Made by a program: the position numbers and the translations under genes
Shown here: piece after piece, positions 1 through 8,689 of the stretch
How positions within the stretch are numbered: position 1 is the stretch's first letter
Layout: each line of letters opens with the position of its first letter
The notes under the pieces: model-generated
Told to the model about the DNA's origin: nothing
Database searches by the model: none
The model's input: the letters and a program-made list of their open reading frames with translations, nothing else
NCBI GenBank assembly: GCA_003646305.1
Contig: QNFJ01000004.1
Span: 1 to 35,364, forward strand
Reading direction: 5' to 3'
Length of the DNA stretch: 35,364 nt
Source of the DNA: Gammaproteobacteria bacterium
GTDB lineage: Bacteria > Pseudomonadota > Gammaproteobacteria > Methylococcales > UBA2780

Positions 1-99
1 CTTACACAACCTGTTATAAACACTGCTGCCATTGCAACTGTGATAAACTGTCACCCTTAATGATCTGTAACTTATTGATTTTTATTGCTGGATTATTTT

Positions 100-1140
100 C
101 TACTCCGGCTGTACAAGCACTTTGATGCCTTCGCCTTTAAGTAATAATTCAAAACCTCTTTCAACTTCTTTCAGTGGCAATACGTGACTAATCAACGGGT
201 TTAAGTCCACCTGTTTATCACGAATTAATTTGCTGGCGTGTTCCCAAGATGAAAATAATTTTCGTCCACTGATGTTATGAATCGTCAGCCCTTTCAGTAA
301 AATAGCTTCTAAATTCACTAAACTTGGACCCGCAGGTACCCCAATCAAACGCAATTCACCCCCTGCAACCGTTGCATGAATAGCCAGGTCTAATGATTCG
401 GGAACGCCAGAGTATTCAAAAGACACGTCAACCCCATTGCCTTGCGTCATATCTTTAATTGTTTTAACGGGATTCGATTTAGCGTCTGATACATTAATGA
501 CTTTATCTGCGCCTAATTCTTGAGCCTGTTTTAACCGTACTGGACTAACATCGGTTGCAATAACTCGGTTAGCACCTAACGCACGTGCTGCTATAATATT
601 CATCAAACCAATTGGGCCGCATCCTGCTACCAACACGTTCATTCCCGACACTCCGCGCCCTTTCAAACTGGCATGTACTGCAATACCAAAAGGTTCAAAC
701 ATCGCCGCGATTTGTGGTGTTATTTCACTGCTTTGCTGCCAAATTAACTTTTCCGGGACAACCGCGTACGACGCAAAACCACCGTCCTCTTCTACCCCTG
801 GGTAACGTGTATTCATACATAAATTTTCTTGCCCCATATGGCAGGTATAACAACGGCCGCAGGAAATATGACTCTCAATACTGACAAAATCATCAATGGA
901 CGCCTTGCTAACACCTTCACCAATAGCGTCAACTACGCCTGAAAACTCATGCCCTAATATGGTTGGCAATTTCATTCTGCTTGATGCAAAAGGAATCCAG
1001 TTATGTATATGCAAATCTGTGCCACAAATGCCCGTAAAAGCAACTTTCACCCTTACTTCACCCGCTTGCGGCTCGGGAATAGCAACTTCTTCCAATGACA
1101 AGCCGCCTATTTCTGGTAAAACTTTGCAAAGTGCTAACAT
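100..1140 (-). CDS. Zn-dependent medium-chain dehydrogenase (threonine/butanediol/sorbitol dehydrogenase-like)
   Basis: GICGTDLHIHNW, GHEFSGVV, structural Zn cysteines CGRCYTCHMGQENLC and Rossmann VAGCGPIGLMN motifs; overall resembles L-threonine 3-dehydrogenase family. Confidence 0.85.
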   Translation of the reverse strand: MLALCKVLPEIGGLSLEEVAIPEPQAGEVRVKVAFTGICGTDLHIHNWIPFASSRMKLPTILGHEFSGVVDAIGEGVSKASIDDFVSIESHISCGRCYTCHMGQENLCMNTRYPGVEEDGGFASYAVVPEKLIWQQSSEITPQIAAMFEPFGIAVHASLKGRGVSGMNVLVAGCGPIGLMNIIAARALGANRVIATDVSPVRLKQAQELGADKVINVSDAKSNPVKTIKDMTQGNGVDVSFEYSGVPESLDLAIHATVAGGELRLIGVPAGPSLVNLEAILLKGLTIHNISGRKLFSSWEHASKLIRDKQVDLNPLISHVLPLKEVERGFELLLKGEGIKVLVQPE

Positions 1141-1159
1141 CTTCTACCTACCATCAAGG

Positions 1160-1651
1160 TTATATATGATAAATATCGAGCACTGTTGGTATACGGTCAT
1201 TCATCAAAATTATTTTTTTGTTTTTAATTAACCAACTATCTTCATCTTTTTGAAGAACGTACTCGTATGCACCAAAGAAATGCCCCTCAGTATGCGCTTT
1301 ATAGTAATGTACACTCCAATTAGTCTTGACCAAACACGTCCCATCATCTTGCATTGTAGGGCGAACGTTTGTTATCAAATGGCACGTTCTTGGTAACGGT
1401 GTAGAAGCTGACGAATGCCCCGACTTAATTCTAAAAATACGGTCTTCTAAACCAATTTTTGAGTTGTAATACATCAGTGACAGCTCATTATTTGGATCAC
1501 TTGTATACTCGTGTTCATCGTGCCAACTGGGTATCCAATACTCACAATCATCTGCGAACAATGCTAACCAGTCGTCCCATTTTTTTTCGTCCAAACACTC
1601 GGATTCTGTGTATAAAAACGCCTCTACTGAATGCTGCAAATCATCTTTCAT
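1160..1651 (-). CDS. aromatic-ring-hydroxylating dioxygenase beta subunit (BenB/AntB-like)
   Basis: ORF track runs to 1711, but ATG at 1651 with upstream AAGGA fits better and avoids overlap with the alpha gene; LALFADDCEYWIPSW is typical of ring-hydroxylating beta subunits; directly downstream of the alpha subunit. Confidence 0.85.
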   Translation of the reverse strand: MKDDLQHSVEAFLYTESECLDEKKWDDWLALFADDCEYWIPSWHDEHEYTSDPNNELSLMYYNSKIGLEDRIFRIKSGHSSASTPLPRTCHLITNVRPTMQDDGTCLVKTNWSVHYYKAHTEGHFFGAYEYVLQKDEDSWLIKNKKIILMNDRIPTVLDIYHI

Positions 1652-1679
1652 CTTTTTTTCCTTATAAGGTGATTTAACC

Positions 1680-3023
1680 TTACTTAATATTCTCTGCAGC
1701 TTGACCCGCATTCATCAATTCAACCCAATAACGATGCTGCGCGAGAAAGAGACCTTCGTCTTCAATTTTCGCGCCACTACTAAAGGGCGTTAAACCGATT
1801 TCATCCGCATATTGATTAGGCCCTGAGATTTGCTGTATAGCACCGCGAGAAATATCACTCCAAGGTGTATATTCAGCCAATGCCCCTATGTGGCCCGCAT
1901 CAAATTCAGATAAGTCATCAGACGTTGCCATACCACTAGCATTGAAGAAGTCTTCGTATTGGCGCAGTCTATTTTTTCGCTCTTCGGCCGGTTCACCAAC
2001 AGGTGCAATAACATAAATAGTGACTTCTGTCTTATCAGCGGCCAAAGGTCGGAACATACGAATTTGCGAACTCATTTGATCCATTAAAAACATGCTGGGA
2101 TAAATCAGCTGATTTCTTAACCGGCCTATCATCCAATTAGTTTCGGCTTCACCAAACTTTTCCTCAAGCTCAGCTTTTTTAGAATAAATCGGTCTGTCTT
2201 CTGGGTTGCTCCAATCTGACCATAACAACGTATGGCCATGCCCAAAATCAAAATACCCACCAGCCAATTTACCTAAACTAGCGGCATCCATTGCTTTTGT
2301 TTTCTCGCCTTCATGGGCCATTTCTGCTCTGTTCTTCATCGTTGCAACATAGTTCCAATGCACCGTTGATACGTGATATCCATCAACGCCATTTTCCGCC
2401 TGAGCCTTCCAGTTTGCATCGAAGGTATACGTTGAAGATCCTTTTAGCACCTCTAAACCTTGCGGAGACTGGTCAACCAACATATCAATAATACGAGTTG
2501 TTTCGCCTAACCAATCTTCCAGAGGATGTGCGTTTTCATTAAGCGTTGCAAATATAAATCCTCGGTAACTTGTTACGCCAGGTAATTTAGCTAGGCCCAA
2601 CTTAGATTTATCAAACTCTGGCGGGTAGCCGCCTTTGTCCTCATCTTTAACGTTAACTAACTTACCAGTCGTATCGTAAACCCAGCCATGAAAAGGGCAT
2701 GAATACAGCCCGGTGTTACCCATTTTCGTACGGCATAATGTTACGCCACGATGCCGACAAGCATTAATGTAGCCTCCAATTTCTCCTTTTTTATTACGGT
2801 TAATAATGACCGGCTGACGACCAATATGCCCCGTAATAAAGTCCTTTTTCTTGGGTATTTGACTTTCATGACACATATAGACCCAAACTTTTTCCCATAC
2901 GTATTTCAGCTCAAGCTCAAACAATTCTGGATCCGTAAAAATTCGACGATCCACCTGATACTTACCTGTTTTAGGGTCTTCAACCAAATACCTTGAATAA
3001 TCTATCTTTTCACTTTCTGACAT
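1680..3023 (-). CDS. aromatic-ring-hydroxylating dioxygenase alpha subunit (benzoate/toluate 1,2-dioxygenase BenA-like)
   Basis: Rieske motif CRHRGVTLCRTKMGNTGLYSCPFHGW; IIDMLVDQSPQGLEVLKGSSTYTFDANWKAQAENGVDGYHVSTVHWNY resembles BenA; ATG at 3023 preferred over TTG at 3038. Confidence 0.9.
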   Translation of the reverse strand: MSESEKIDYSRYLVEDPKTGKYQVDRRIFTDPELFELELKYVWEKVWVYMCHESQIPKKKDFITGHIGRQPVIINRNKKGEIGGYINACRHRGVTLCRTKMGNTGLYSCPFHGWVYDTTGKLVNVKDEDKGGYPPEFDKSKLGLAKLPGVTSYRGFIFATLNENAHPLEDWLGETTRIIDMLVDQSPQGLEVLKGSSTYTFDANWKAQAENGVDGYHVSTVHWNYVATMKNRAEMAHEGEKTKAMDAASLGKLAGGYFDFGHGHTLLWSDWSNPEDRPIYSKKAELEEKFGEAETNWMIGRLRNQLIYPSMFLMDQMSSQIRMFRPLAADKTEVTIYVIAPVGEPAEERKNRLRQYEDFFNASGMATSDDLSEFDAGHIGALAEYTPWSDISRGAIQQISGPNQYADEIGLTPFSSGAKIEDEGLFLAQHRYWVELMNAGQAAENIK

Positions 3024-3053
3024 ACTATATTTCCTCAAGCCATGTGTTGTTTT

Positions 3054-3214
3054 CTAATGTGACACGCAGTCATAAATATCACTAATTTCTTTAGCCGATA
3101 ACTTCTCGTCCCACGCAGGCATACTGCCTTTTCCTTCAACTACTGATTTTCAAATTTTAATTTATCGTCTTTTGGAAATGTTAGCAAATCATAGTTACCG
3201 CCAGAGGTTTTCAT
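3054..3214 (-). pseudogene. remnant of a c-type cytochrome (C-terminal part, frame-disrupted)
   Basis: Reverse strand reads MKTSGGNYDLLTFPKDDKLKFENQ(stop), then in another frame VEGKGSMPAWDEKLSAKEISDIYDCVSH(stop); GKGSMPAW...L...EI..IYDCV matches the distal Met-ligand region of small cytochromes c. Confidence 0.6.
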
Positions 3215-3220
3215 ATCGTG

Positions 3221-3975
3221 AATTCAACTCCGAAGTGCAACTCCCCTAATTGGAAGAGGGTAAGTTACGTTAACCTAGTAACTATTCCCACCGACCAAAG
3301 CAAGAGGAACCACCATGAGCAGTTACACGCAACTTACTCAAGGACAACGATACCAGGTCGAGGCCTTATTGGAAGGAGAGCATAACCAGAGTGATATCTC
3401 CATGATACTTGGGGTGCATAAATCCACGATCAGCCGAGAGTTAAAACGCAACGGAGTGGAAAAGCAATACGACCAAATAGACGCTCAACGCTTGACGGTA
3501 GCTCGCCGCAAAGCAAAGACTCAGCTACGAATTCCAGAAGAGACCTAGGAATGGGTTGGGTTGCTGCTAAGGGAAGAATGGAGTCCAGAGCAAATCAGTG
3601 GCTGGCTTGCCGCTGAAAAACAGATAAAAATCAGCCATGAATGGATTTACCAAGCGGTGATTGATGATAAGAATCAGAAAGGTGATCTCCACCTTCATTT
3701 GCGCTGTCAAAAGCGGCGTAAAAAACGTTATGGAACTTATTCACGCCGCGGACAGATAAAAGAGTGAGTGAGCATTGATCAGCGCCCCAGCGTCGTTGAT
3801 GAACGCTCACGCATTGGTGACTGGGAAGCAGATATTGTTATTGGCCGGCAAGGGGGAGAGGTGCTCGTTACCTTAATTTGTGCGTAAAACGCGTTTTAAC
3901 CTGATACTGATAGGCCTTGCCATCAACAAAACGGTACAGGTCGTTAAAGAGACAATTGGTTTTTTCTATTCTTTG
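3221..3975 (+). mobile_element. degenerate, 3'-truncated IS30-family insertion sequence
   Basis: IS30-type N-terminal HTH and core (QRYQVEALLEGEHNQSDISMILGVHKSTISRELKRNG...WSPEQISGWL...SHEWIYQAV...RPSVVDERSRIGDWEADIVIG...LIGLAINKTVQVVKETI); boundaries approximate. Confidence 0.8.
3315..3960 (+). pseudogene. IS30-family transposase pseudogene (in-frame stops, frameshift, missing 3' end)
   Basis: In-frame TAG at 3546-3548 and TGA at 3765-3767, frameshift near 3888, similarity ends near 3960 before the C-terminal catalytic part. Confidence 0.85.
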
Positions 3976-4112
3976 AAGTAGATTTGGCAGAAAAGGCCGT
4001 TTTTAGTGGAAGCTTAATTCTTATGTTACTGTCCTTGGCTGTCTCATTGTATGAACTTAAGATTTCATGTCAGGCTTTGAATATAGAGTTGGAAGGTATT
4101 CGTGCAAAAAAT

Positions 4113-5807
4113 ATGGTAAAAAAAACGTTTGAGTTAAGTGAAAGCCTTTATCAGGGCTTAATCGATAAAATTCAGTTTCTTCCTGAAGAGGGAAAGATAT
4201 GGCTGAGTGATCAGAGAATGATTCTTCTCCATACTGGAACGTTAGGGGTACTGAGAAAAGAATTGGTAGAAGTATTGGGTATGCATGGGGCAAGAAAAGT
4301 ATTGACTCGTATGGGTTATGTTTCTGGAGCGAGAGATGCTTGTTTGGCGAGTAAACTGAGTCCAGAGGCCTCGGAGATAGATATTTTCTCTGCGGGACCA
4401 TTGCTGCATAAGTTAGAAGGTGTTGTTTGTGCTAAGCCGATAAAAATAGATTTCGACTTAGAAAAAGGTGATTACTATGGCGAATTTATTTGGGAAAACT
4501 CCTACGAGTGTGATGTGCACACCGCTGAGTTTGGCCTAGCAGATGAATCTGTCTGCTGGTCAGAGGTAGGTTACGCATGTGGGCACACAAGCCACTTTAT
4601 GGGGAAATTTATTTTGTACAAGGAAGTTGAGTGTCGAGGTAAAGGGGATGCCTGTTGCAGAGTCATAGGTAAACCAATAGAAGATTGGGGAGAAGAAGAG
4701 GCGGGGGTGGAGTACTTTGAGCCTGAGAATATCCGTGAAGAGATTGTTAAATTGGAATCTCAGGTACATGAGTTGATAGTGCAAGATTCATTGGAATCAC
4801 CTTTGATAGGGAGAGCAAAGGTATTTAAAAAAGCATTATCACTTTTAAAATTGGCAGCGCGGGGGCCTGTTACCGTGTTATTTACCGGAGAGACGGGAGT
4901 TGGAAAAGAGGTTTTTGCAAAAGAATTGCATGCATTAAGTGAGCGATCAGACAAGCCATTTGTAGCATTTAACTGTGCGGCAGTTCCTGATGATCTGCTT
5001 GAGTCTGAACTTTTTGGTGTATTAAAAGGAGCCTTTACAGGAGCAACTGACTCTAGACCAGGTCGGTTTGAGAGAGCTGATGGTGGAACGCTATTTCTTG
5101 ATGAGGTGGGAGAGCTTTCTAGTCAGGCGCAAGCGAAACTATTGCGTGTACTTCAAGAGGGTGAACTTGAAAGGGTCGGTGATGTAAAAACGCGTAAAGT
5201 CGACGTGAGGATCATTGCTGCAACGAATAGAAAGTTGAAGGATGAGGTTAAAACGAAGGCTTTCAGGGAAGACCTGTACTTTAGGTTGAACATATTTCCT
5301 ATTGAGATTCCAGCACTCAGGGATCGAGGAGAGGATGTGCAGCTGTTAGCGCAGTTTTTTTTGAAGAAAAGTAACAGTAAGTATGGTAAGAAAGTAATCG
5401 GGGTGACCGACCGAGCAAACGATATGTTATTAAAATATCAATGGCCTGGGAATATCAGAGAGCTTGAAAACCTGATTGAGCGTGGAGTTATTCTGACCCC
5501 AAATGGTCAGCGAATTGATCGTGATATTTTATTTGCAACAACAGAGCACGAAGATGATTCGAGTAATTCTCTGGGGCTTGATATTTCTTCGGGTAGTTAT
5601 TTTAAAAATATCAAAAAAATGTCAAATTCATTCTTTGATTCATTTATTGAGTCGCATACAACTTTATATGATCTTGAATTGGACATAATGGATAAAGCGG
5701 TTAATCGAGCATCGGGCAACCTCTCTGAGGCTGCAAGGCTTTTAGGTATGACTAGACCGCAATTGGCTTACCGGCTGGATAAAAAGAAAGATAAAAACAG
5801 AGAATAA
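4113..5807 (+). CDS. sigma54-dependent transcriptional activator of the XylR/DmpR/MopR family (aromatic effector-sensing)
   Basis: N-terminal XylR_N/V4R sensor (EGKIWLSDQRMILLHTGTLG..., AGPLLHKLEGVV, VCWSEVGYACGHTSHFMG, KEVECRGKGDACCRVIGKP); AAA+ Walker A GETGVGKE, GAFTGA, C-terminal Fis-type HTH (NLSEAARLLGMTRPQLAYRL). ORF-track start 3984 (TTG) reads through IS-scar DNA; internal ATG 4113 matches family N-terminus. Confidence 0.93.
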   Translation: MVKKTFELSESLYQGLIDKIQFLPEEGKIWLSDQRMILLHTGTLGVLRKELVEVLGMHGARKVLTRMGYVSGARDACLASKLSPEASEIDIFSAGPLLHKLEGVVCAKPIKIDFDLEKGDYYGEFIWENSYECDVHTAEFGLADESVCWSEVGYACGHTSHFMGKFILYKEVECRGKGDACCRVIGKPIEDWGEEEAGVEYFEPENIREEIVKLESQVHELIVQDSLESPLIGRAKVFKKALSLLKLAARGPVTVLFTGETGVGKEVFAKELHALSERSDKPFVAFNCAAVPDDLLESELFGVLKGAFTGATDSRPGRFERADGGTLFLDEVGELSSQAQAKLLRVLQEGELERVGDVKTRKVDVRIIAATNRKLKDEVKTKAFREDLYFRLNIFPIEIPALRDRGEDVQLLAQFFLKKSNSKYGKKVIGVTDRANDMLLKYQWPGNIRELENLIERGVILTPNGQRIDRDILFATTEHEDDSSNSLGLDISSGSYFKNIKKMSNSFFDSFIESHTTLYDLELDIMDKAVNRASGNLSEAARLLGMTRPQLAYRLDKKKDKNRE

Positions 5808-5824
5808 ACTTCGGAATAAAAAAT

Positions 5825-5840
5825 CCCATGCAAGCATGGG
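5825..5840. terminator. short hairpin CCCATGCAAGCATGGG, possible intrinsic terminator between convergent genes
   Basis: Perfect inverted repeat; read on the minus strand it is followed by ATTTTTTATT, so it may terminate minus-strand transcription. Confidence 0.5.
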
Positions 5841-5870
5841 TACCGAGGTTTTTGGTCAGTTAAGGAGGTG

Positions 5871-5901
5871 CTATCAGCCCTTCATCCTGAAGAGCTGATA
5901 G
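5871..5901. repeat. near-perfect hairpin CTATCAGC-C-CTTCA-TCC-TGAAG-A-GCTGATAG
   Basis: 8-bp outer plus 5-bp inner stem with one mismatch and 3-nt loop in the regulator/dehydrogenase intergenic space. Confidence 0.6.
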
Positions 5902-6003
5902 CCCAGTCGGGTCTTTGTATTGCACAAAAACCCTAGTTTTTCCCCAAAATAAGGGCAGGAGCAAACTGTAAACACCAATCCATTGCTATTTATGCTCAGG
6001 TTA

Positions 6004-7065
6004 TTAAGGTTTGATGAGTAATTTTAATGCGTTGTCCGTCTTAAGGTGAAATGCCTCAAAAGCCTTATCTATATTGTTAAGGGAGAAGTCGTGAGAAAAA
6101 TATTCTTCGGGGTTCAGAACGCCTCGCTCCATTAATCTGAGAGCTTCCCACATATAAGGCTGTACATTTGCAAAACCATTCATGTGTAAGCTGATGTCTC
6201 TTAAGAATACATCGGCTAGGACAAGATTAAACTCAGCATCGCAAAATACACCAATAGCAGCAATGGTACCTCCTGGGCGAATCATATCCAGTGCCATTTG
6301 TAGCGTTTCTGGATAACCAACAACTTCGATTATTTTGTCAAAGCCGCGCCCTTTTGTGATAGAAAGCGCTTTCTCTTTGAAGTCTTCTTGACTGGTATTG
6401 ATAGGAATTGCGCCTTTCTTAGCTGCTATTTCTAGGCGGTATGGTTGGTTGTCAAAAACGACAACGTTGCCAGCAGATTTGCTGAGAGCAATGTCTAGCG
6501 TCATTAATCCAGTTGGGCCGCAACCGATAATGGCAACATTCTCTCCAGGCTGAATATTCGCTAAGTTATTCGCGATAATGGCAGAAGGTAAATTGCAAGA
6601 AAGCGTTAAAGCCGCCTTGTCGGAAATAGAGTCAGGGACCTTTATGGTGTGTGCTTCAGCGTGAGGTAAAATCATAGCCTCAGCATGAGTTCCATTTAAA
6701 TCTCCAAATGGTATACCAAATCCATAGACTGCTTTTTGTGTGGTTTCACAGTGCGCGGTTTGATCAACTTCGCACATATAGCATTCACCACAGGAACAAG
6801 AGTATGCCATTGATACTCTGTCTCCAGGTTTGAATTTTGTGATGCCACTGCCTATTTCGACCACTTCGCCACAGAGCTCATGCCCAGTTGGAGAGTGACC
6901 TCTTTCCATAAAAGGGTCTAGTGCGCCTCTATATAGATGTAGGTCAGAGCCACAGATCGAAGTGGCTTTAACGTTAACAAGTACCTCATGTGGTTGAGCA
7001 ATTTTAGGATCATCTTTTGTACCGCAGCGAATATCTTCAGGGCCGTAATATATAGCAGCTTTCAT
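6004..7065 (-). CDS. Zn-dependent alcohol dehydrogenase family protein
   Basis: SICGSDLHLYRG, GHELCGEVVEIGSG, CSCGECYMCEVDQTAHC Zn cysteines, AIIGCGPTGLM Rossmann motif; ATG at 7065. Confidence 0.88.
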   Translation of the reverse strand: MKAAIYYGPEDIRCGTKDDPKIAQPHEVLVNVKATSICGSDLHLYRGALDPFMERGHSPTGHELCGEVVEIGSGITKFKPGDRVSMAYSCSCGECYMCEVDQTAHCETTQKAVYGFGIPFGDLNGTHAEAMILPHAEAHTIKVPDSISDKAALTLSCNLPSAIIANNLANIQPGENVAIIGCGPTGLMTLDIALSKSAGNVVVFDNQPYRLEIAAKKGAIPINTSQEDFKEKALSITKGRGFDKIIEVVGYPETLQMALDMIRPGGTIAAIGVFCDAEFNLVLADVFLRDISLHMNGFANVQPYMWEALRLMERGVLNPEEYFSHDFSLNNIDKAFEAFHLKTDNALKLLIKP

Positions 7066-7106
7066 CGTCTGTTTTCTCCAATTTTATTGTTGTATAAACA
7101 GGTTCA

Positions 7107-7122
7107 GCAAATATTGAGCCAA
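7107..7122 (-). promoter_or_regulatory. candidate sigma54 (-24/-12) promoter for the divergent alcohol dehydrogenase
   Basis: Reverse complement reads TTGGCTCAATATTTGCT: GG-N10-GC with TGGC and TTGC; about 40-55 bp upstream of ATG 7065. Confidence 0.6.
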
Positions 7123-7328
7123 TTTCAGATAGTTGTCCCTAACAGCGAATGGTTGTAAGGGCTGCAGATGAGTAGCTGTAAATATAATGTCTTTATAGAA
7201 AACATTAGGTCAGGCATTTTTCATCACTACATAAATTCATCAGATAATTTCATCATTTGGTGAGGCCACTTAATTGGTTTAAAAGTCCAAATCTAACAAA
7301 AAGCTTATAAATCAACCTGCTTTGCATT

Positions 7329-7344
7329 TGGCATGGCTTATGCA
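7329..7344 (+). promoter_or_regulatory. candidate sigma54 (-24/-12) promoter for the phenol hydroxylase operon
   Basis: TGGCATGGCTTATGCA: GG (7330-7331), N10, GC (7342-7343), about 30 bp upstream of dmpK-like ATG; DmpR-type activator nearby. Confidence 0.7.
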
Positions 7345-7374
7345 AAGTTTGTTGTAAATGGACATTAAAGTTGA

Positions 7375-7623
7375 ATGATGAGTAAAGAGAAGTTCCTGAA
7401 ATATGTACATGTCACTGGGCTGCAGAGTAACAAGTTCATTGAGTTTGATTTTGCGATAGGTGATCCGCTGCTTTACGTGGAGCTAATTCTTCCAATTGAT
7501 CAATTCCAAGTATTTTGTGCAAAAAATAAGGTTCTTTTTTTAACGCCAGAGCAGGTTAAAGAAGTGGATTATGACCGCCTTAAATGGAGGTATGGAAGCC
7601 CAGGAGAGCTTGAAGAAGCTTAA
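7375..7623 (+). CDS. dmpK: phenol hydroxylase assembly subunit (DmpK/PhK family)
   Basis: 82 aa, first gene of canonical KLMNOP order; VELILPIDQFQVFCAKNKVLFLTPEQ. Confidence 0.88.
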   Translation: MMSKEKFLKYVHVTGLQSNKFIEFDFAIGDPLLYVELILPIDQFQVFCAKNKVLFLTPEQVKEVDYDRLKWRYGSPGELEEA

Positions 7624-7683
7624 TAAGTCAAGAGTATTTATTTTAAGTGTAAGCATTTAAAAATACAGAGGGGAATAAGATAG

Positions 7684-8679
7684 ATGTCAGTCAATATTTC
7701 AAAAAAGGCGATCGAGCCAATACGTACTAATTTTGCGTATACAGAAAGAAGAGTGGGGAAGCGGCCTGCTACACGTTATCAGGAGGCTACTTACGATGTT
7801 CAGCCGACCTGTGGGTTTCATTACCGGCCTGTCTACGATCCAAGTAGGGAGCTTTTTGACGAAAGTAGAACTGCGATTGTTATGGAGGACTGGTACGCCT
7901 TTATGGATCCGCGCCAGTTTTATTACACGCCTTATGTGACAACACGTGCAAACCAGCAAGAGGTGATGGAAAAAAACCTTAGCATGATTGAAAAGCAAGA
8001 GCTGCTGAGTACTGTCCCTGAAGCGTTAAAACAGCTTGTGCGAGATGTGGTTATTCCTCTGCGTCATGTTGAGTATGCTGCGAATATGAATAATCAGCAT
8101 ATTGCGGACCAAGGGTATGGAGCAAGTATTACAGGAGTGGCTGCGTTCTGTGGGTTTGATCATATTGCGATGTCTCAATACATCAGTAAATTAGCACTGG
8201 CTCTTGATGACAATGAAGATAACGGTTTGATTGCAGCGCGAGAAGCGTGGATGGATTCACCTGATTGGCAGCCACTTCGGGCCTTAATTGAAGAGGTATT
8301 TGTCGTAGATGATTGGTTTGAAACGCTTGTGGCTCAAGATATCGTGCTTGATGGCCTTTTGCATCCGCTTATTTTTGGCCATTTCATGAAAGAGGTTACA
8401 GCAAAAGGTGGTATCCCCATCGCCATGATGACGGCCTTTATGAATGACTGGTATCCAGAAACAATTCGCTGGACAAACCATCTTGTGAAGGTGACAGCGA
8501 AAGAGTCGGATGCGAATAATGCCTTGCTGGCTGAGTGGACTAAAAAGTGGGTTGCTAAGGCGGAAGAGGCGCTTAAGCCTGTTGCTGAGTTGGCTTTTGG
8601 TGATGCAGGAGCAGAGCATCTTGATTCTGTTAAAAAAGAGCTTATTGGGCGTCTGTCCAAGCAAGGTCTGAAAGTTTAA
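7684..8679 (+). CDS. dmpL: phenol hydroxylase oxygenase beta-like subunit (DmpL)
   Basis: 331 aa, TRYQEATYDVQPTCGFHYRPVYDPSRELFDE; canonical position. Confidence 0.93.
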   Translation: MSVNISKKAIEPIRTNFAYTERRVGKRPATRYQEATYDVQPTCGFHYRPVYDPSRELFDESRTAIVMEDWYAFMDPRQFYYTPYVTTRANQQEVMEKNLSMIEKQELLSTVPEALKQLVRDVVIPLRHVEYAANMNNQHIADQGYGASITGVAAFCGFDHIAMSQYISKLALALDDNEDNGLIAAREAWMDSPDWQPLRALIEEVFVVDDWFETLVAQDIVLDGLLHPLIFGHFMKEVTAKGGIPIAMMTAFMNDWYPETIRWTNHLVKVTAKESDANNALLAEWTKKWVAKAEEALKPVAELAFGDAGAEHLDSVKKELIGRLSKQGLKV

Positions 8680-8689
8680 AGGGGCGGTT

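Noticed and set aside
3119-3134. GG-N10-GC sigma54-like match on the minus strand (AGGCAGTATGCCTGC) upstream of the BenA-like gene
   Set aside because: Lies inside the cytochrome c remnant's coding sequence and lacks the TGGC/TTGC context; likely chance.
3984-4112. N-terminal 43 codons of the 607-aa ORF (start TTG)
   Set aside because: Reads through IS-scar DNA and does not resemble the DmpR/XylR N-terminus; ATG 4113 fits better.
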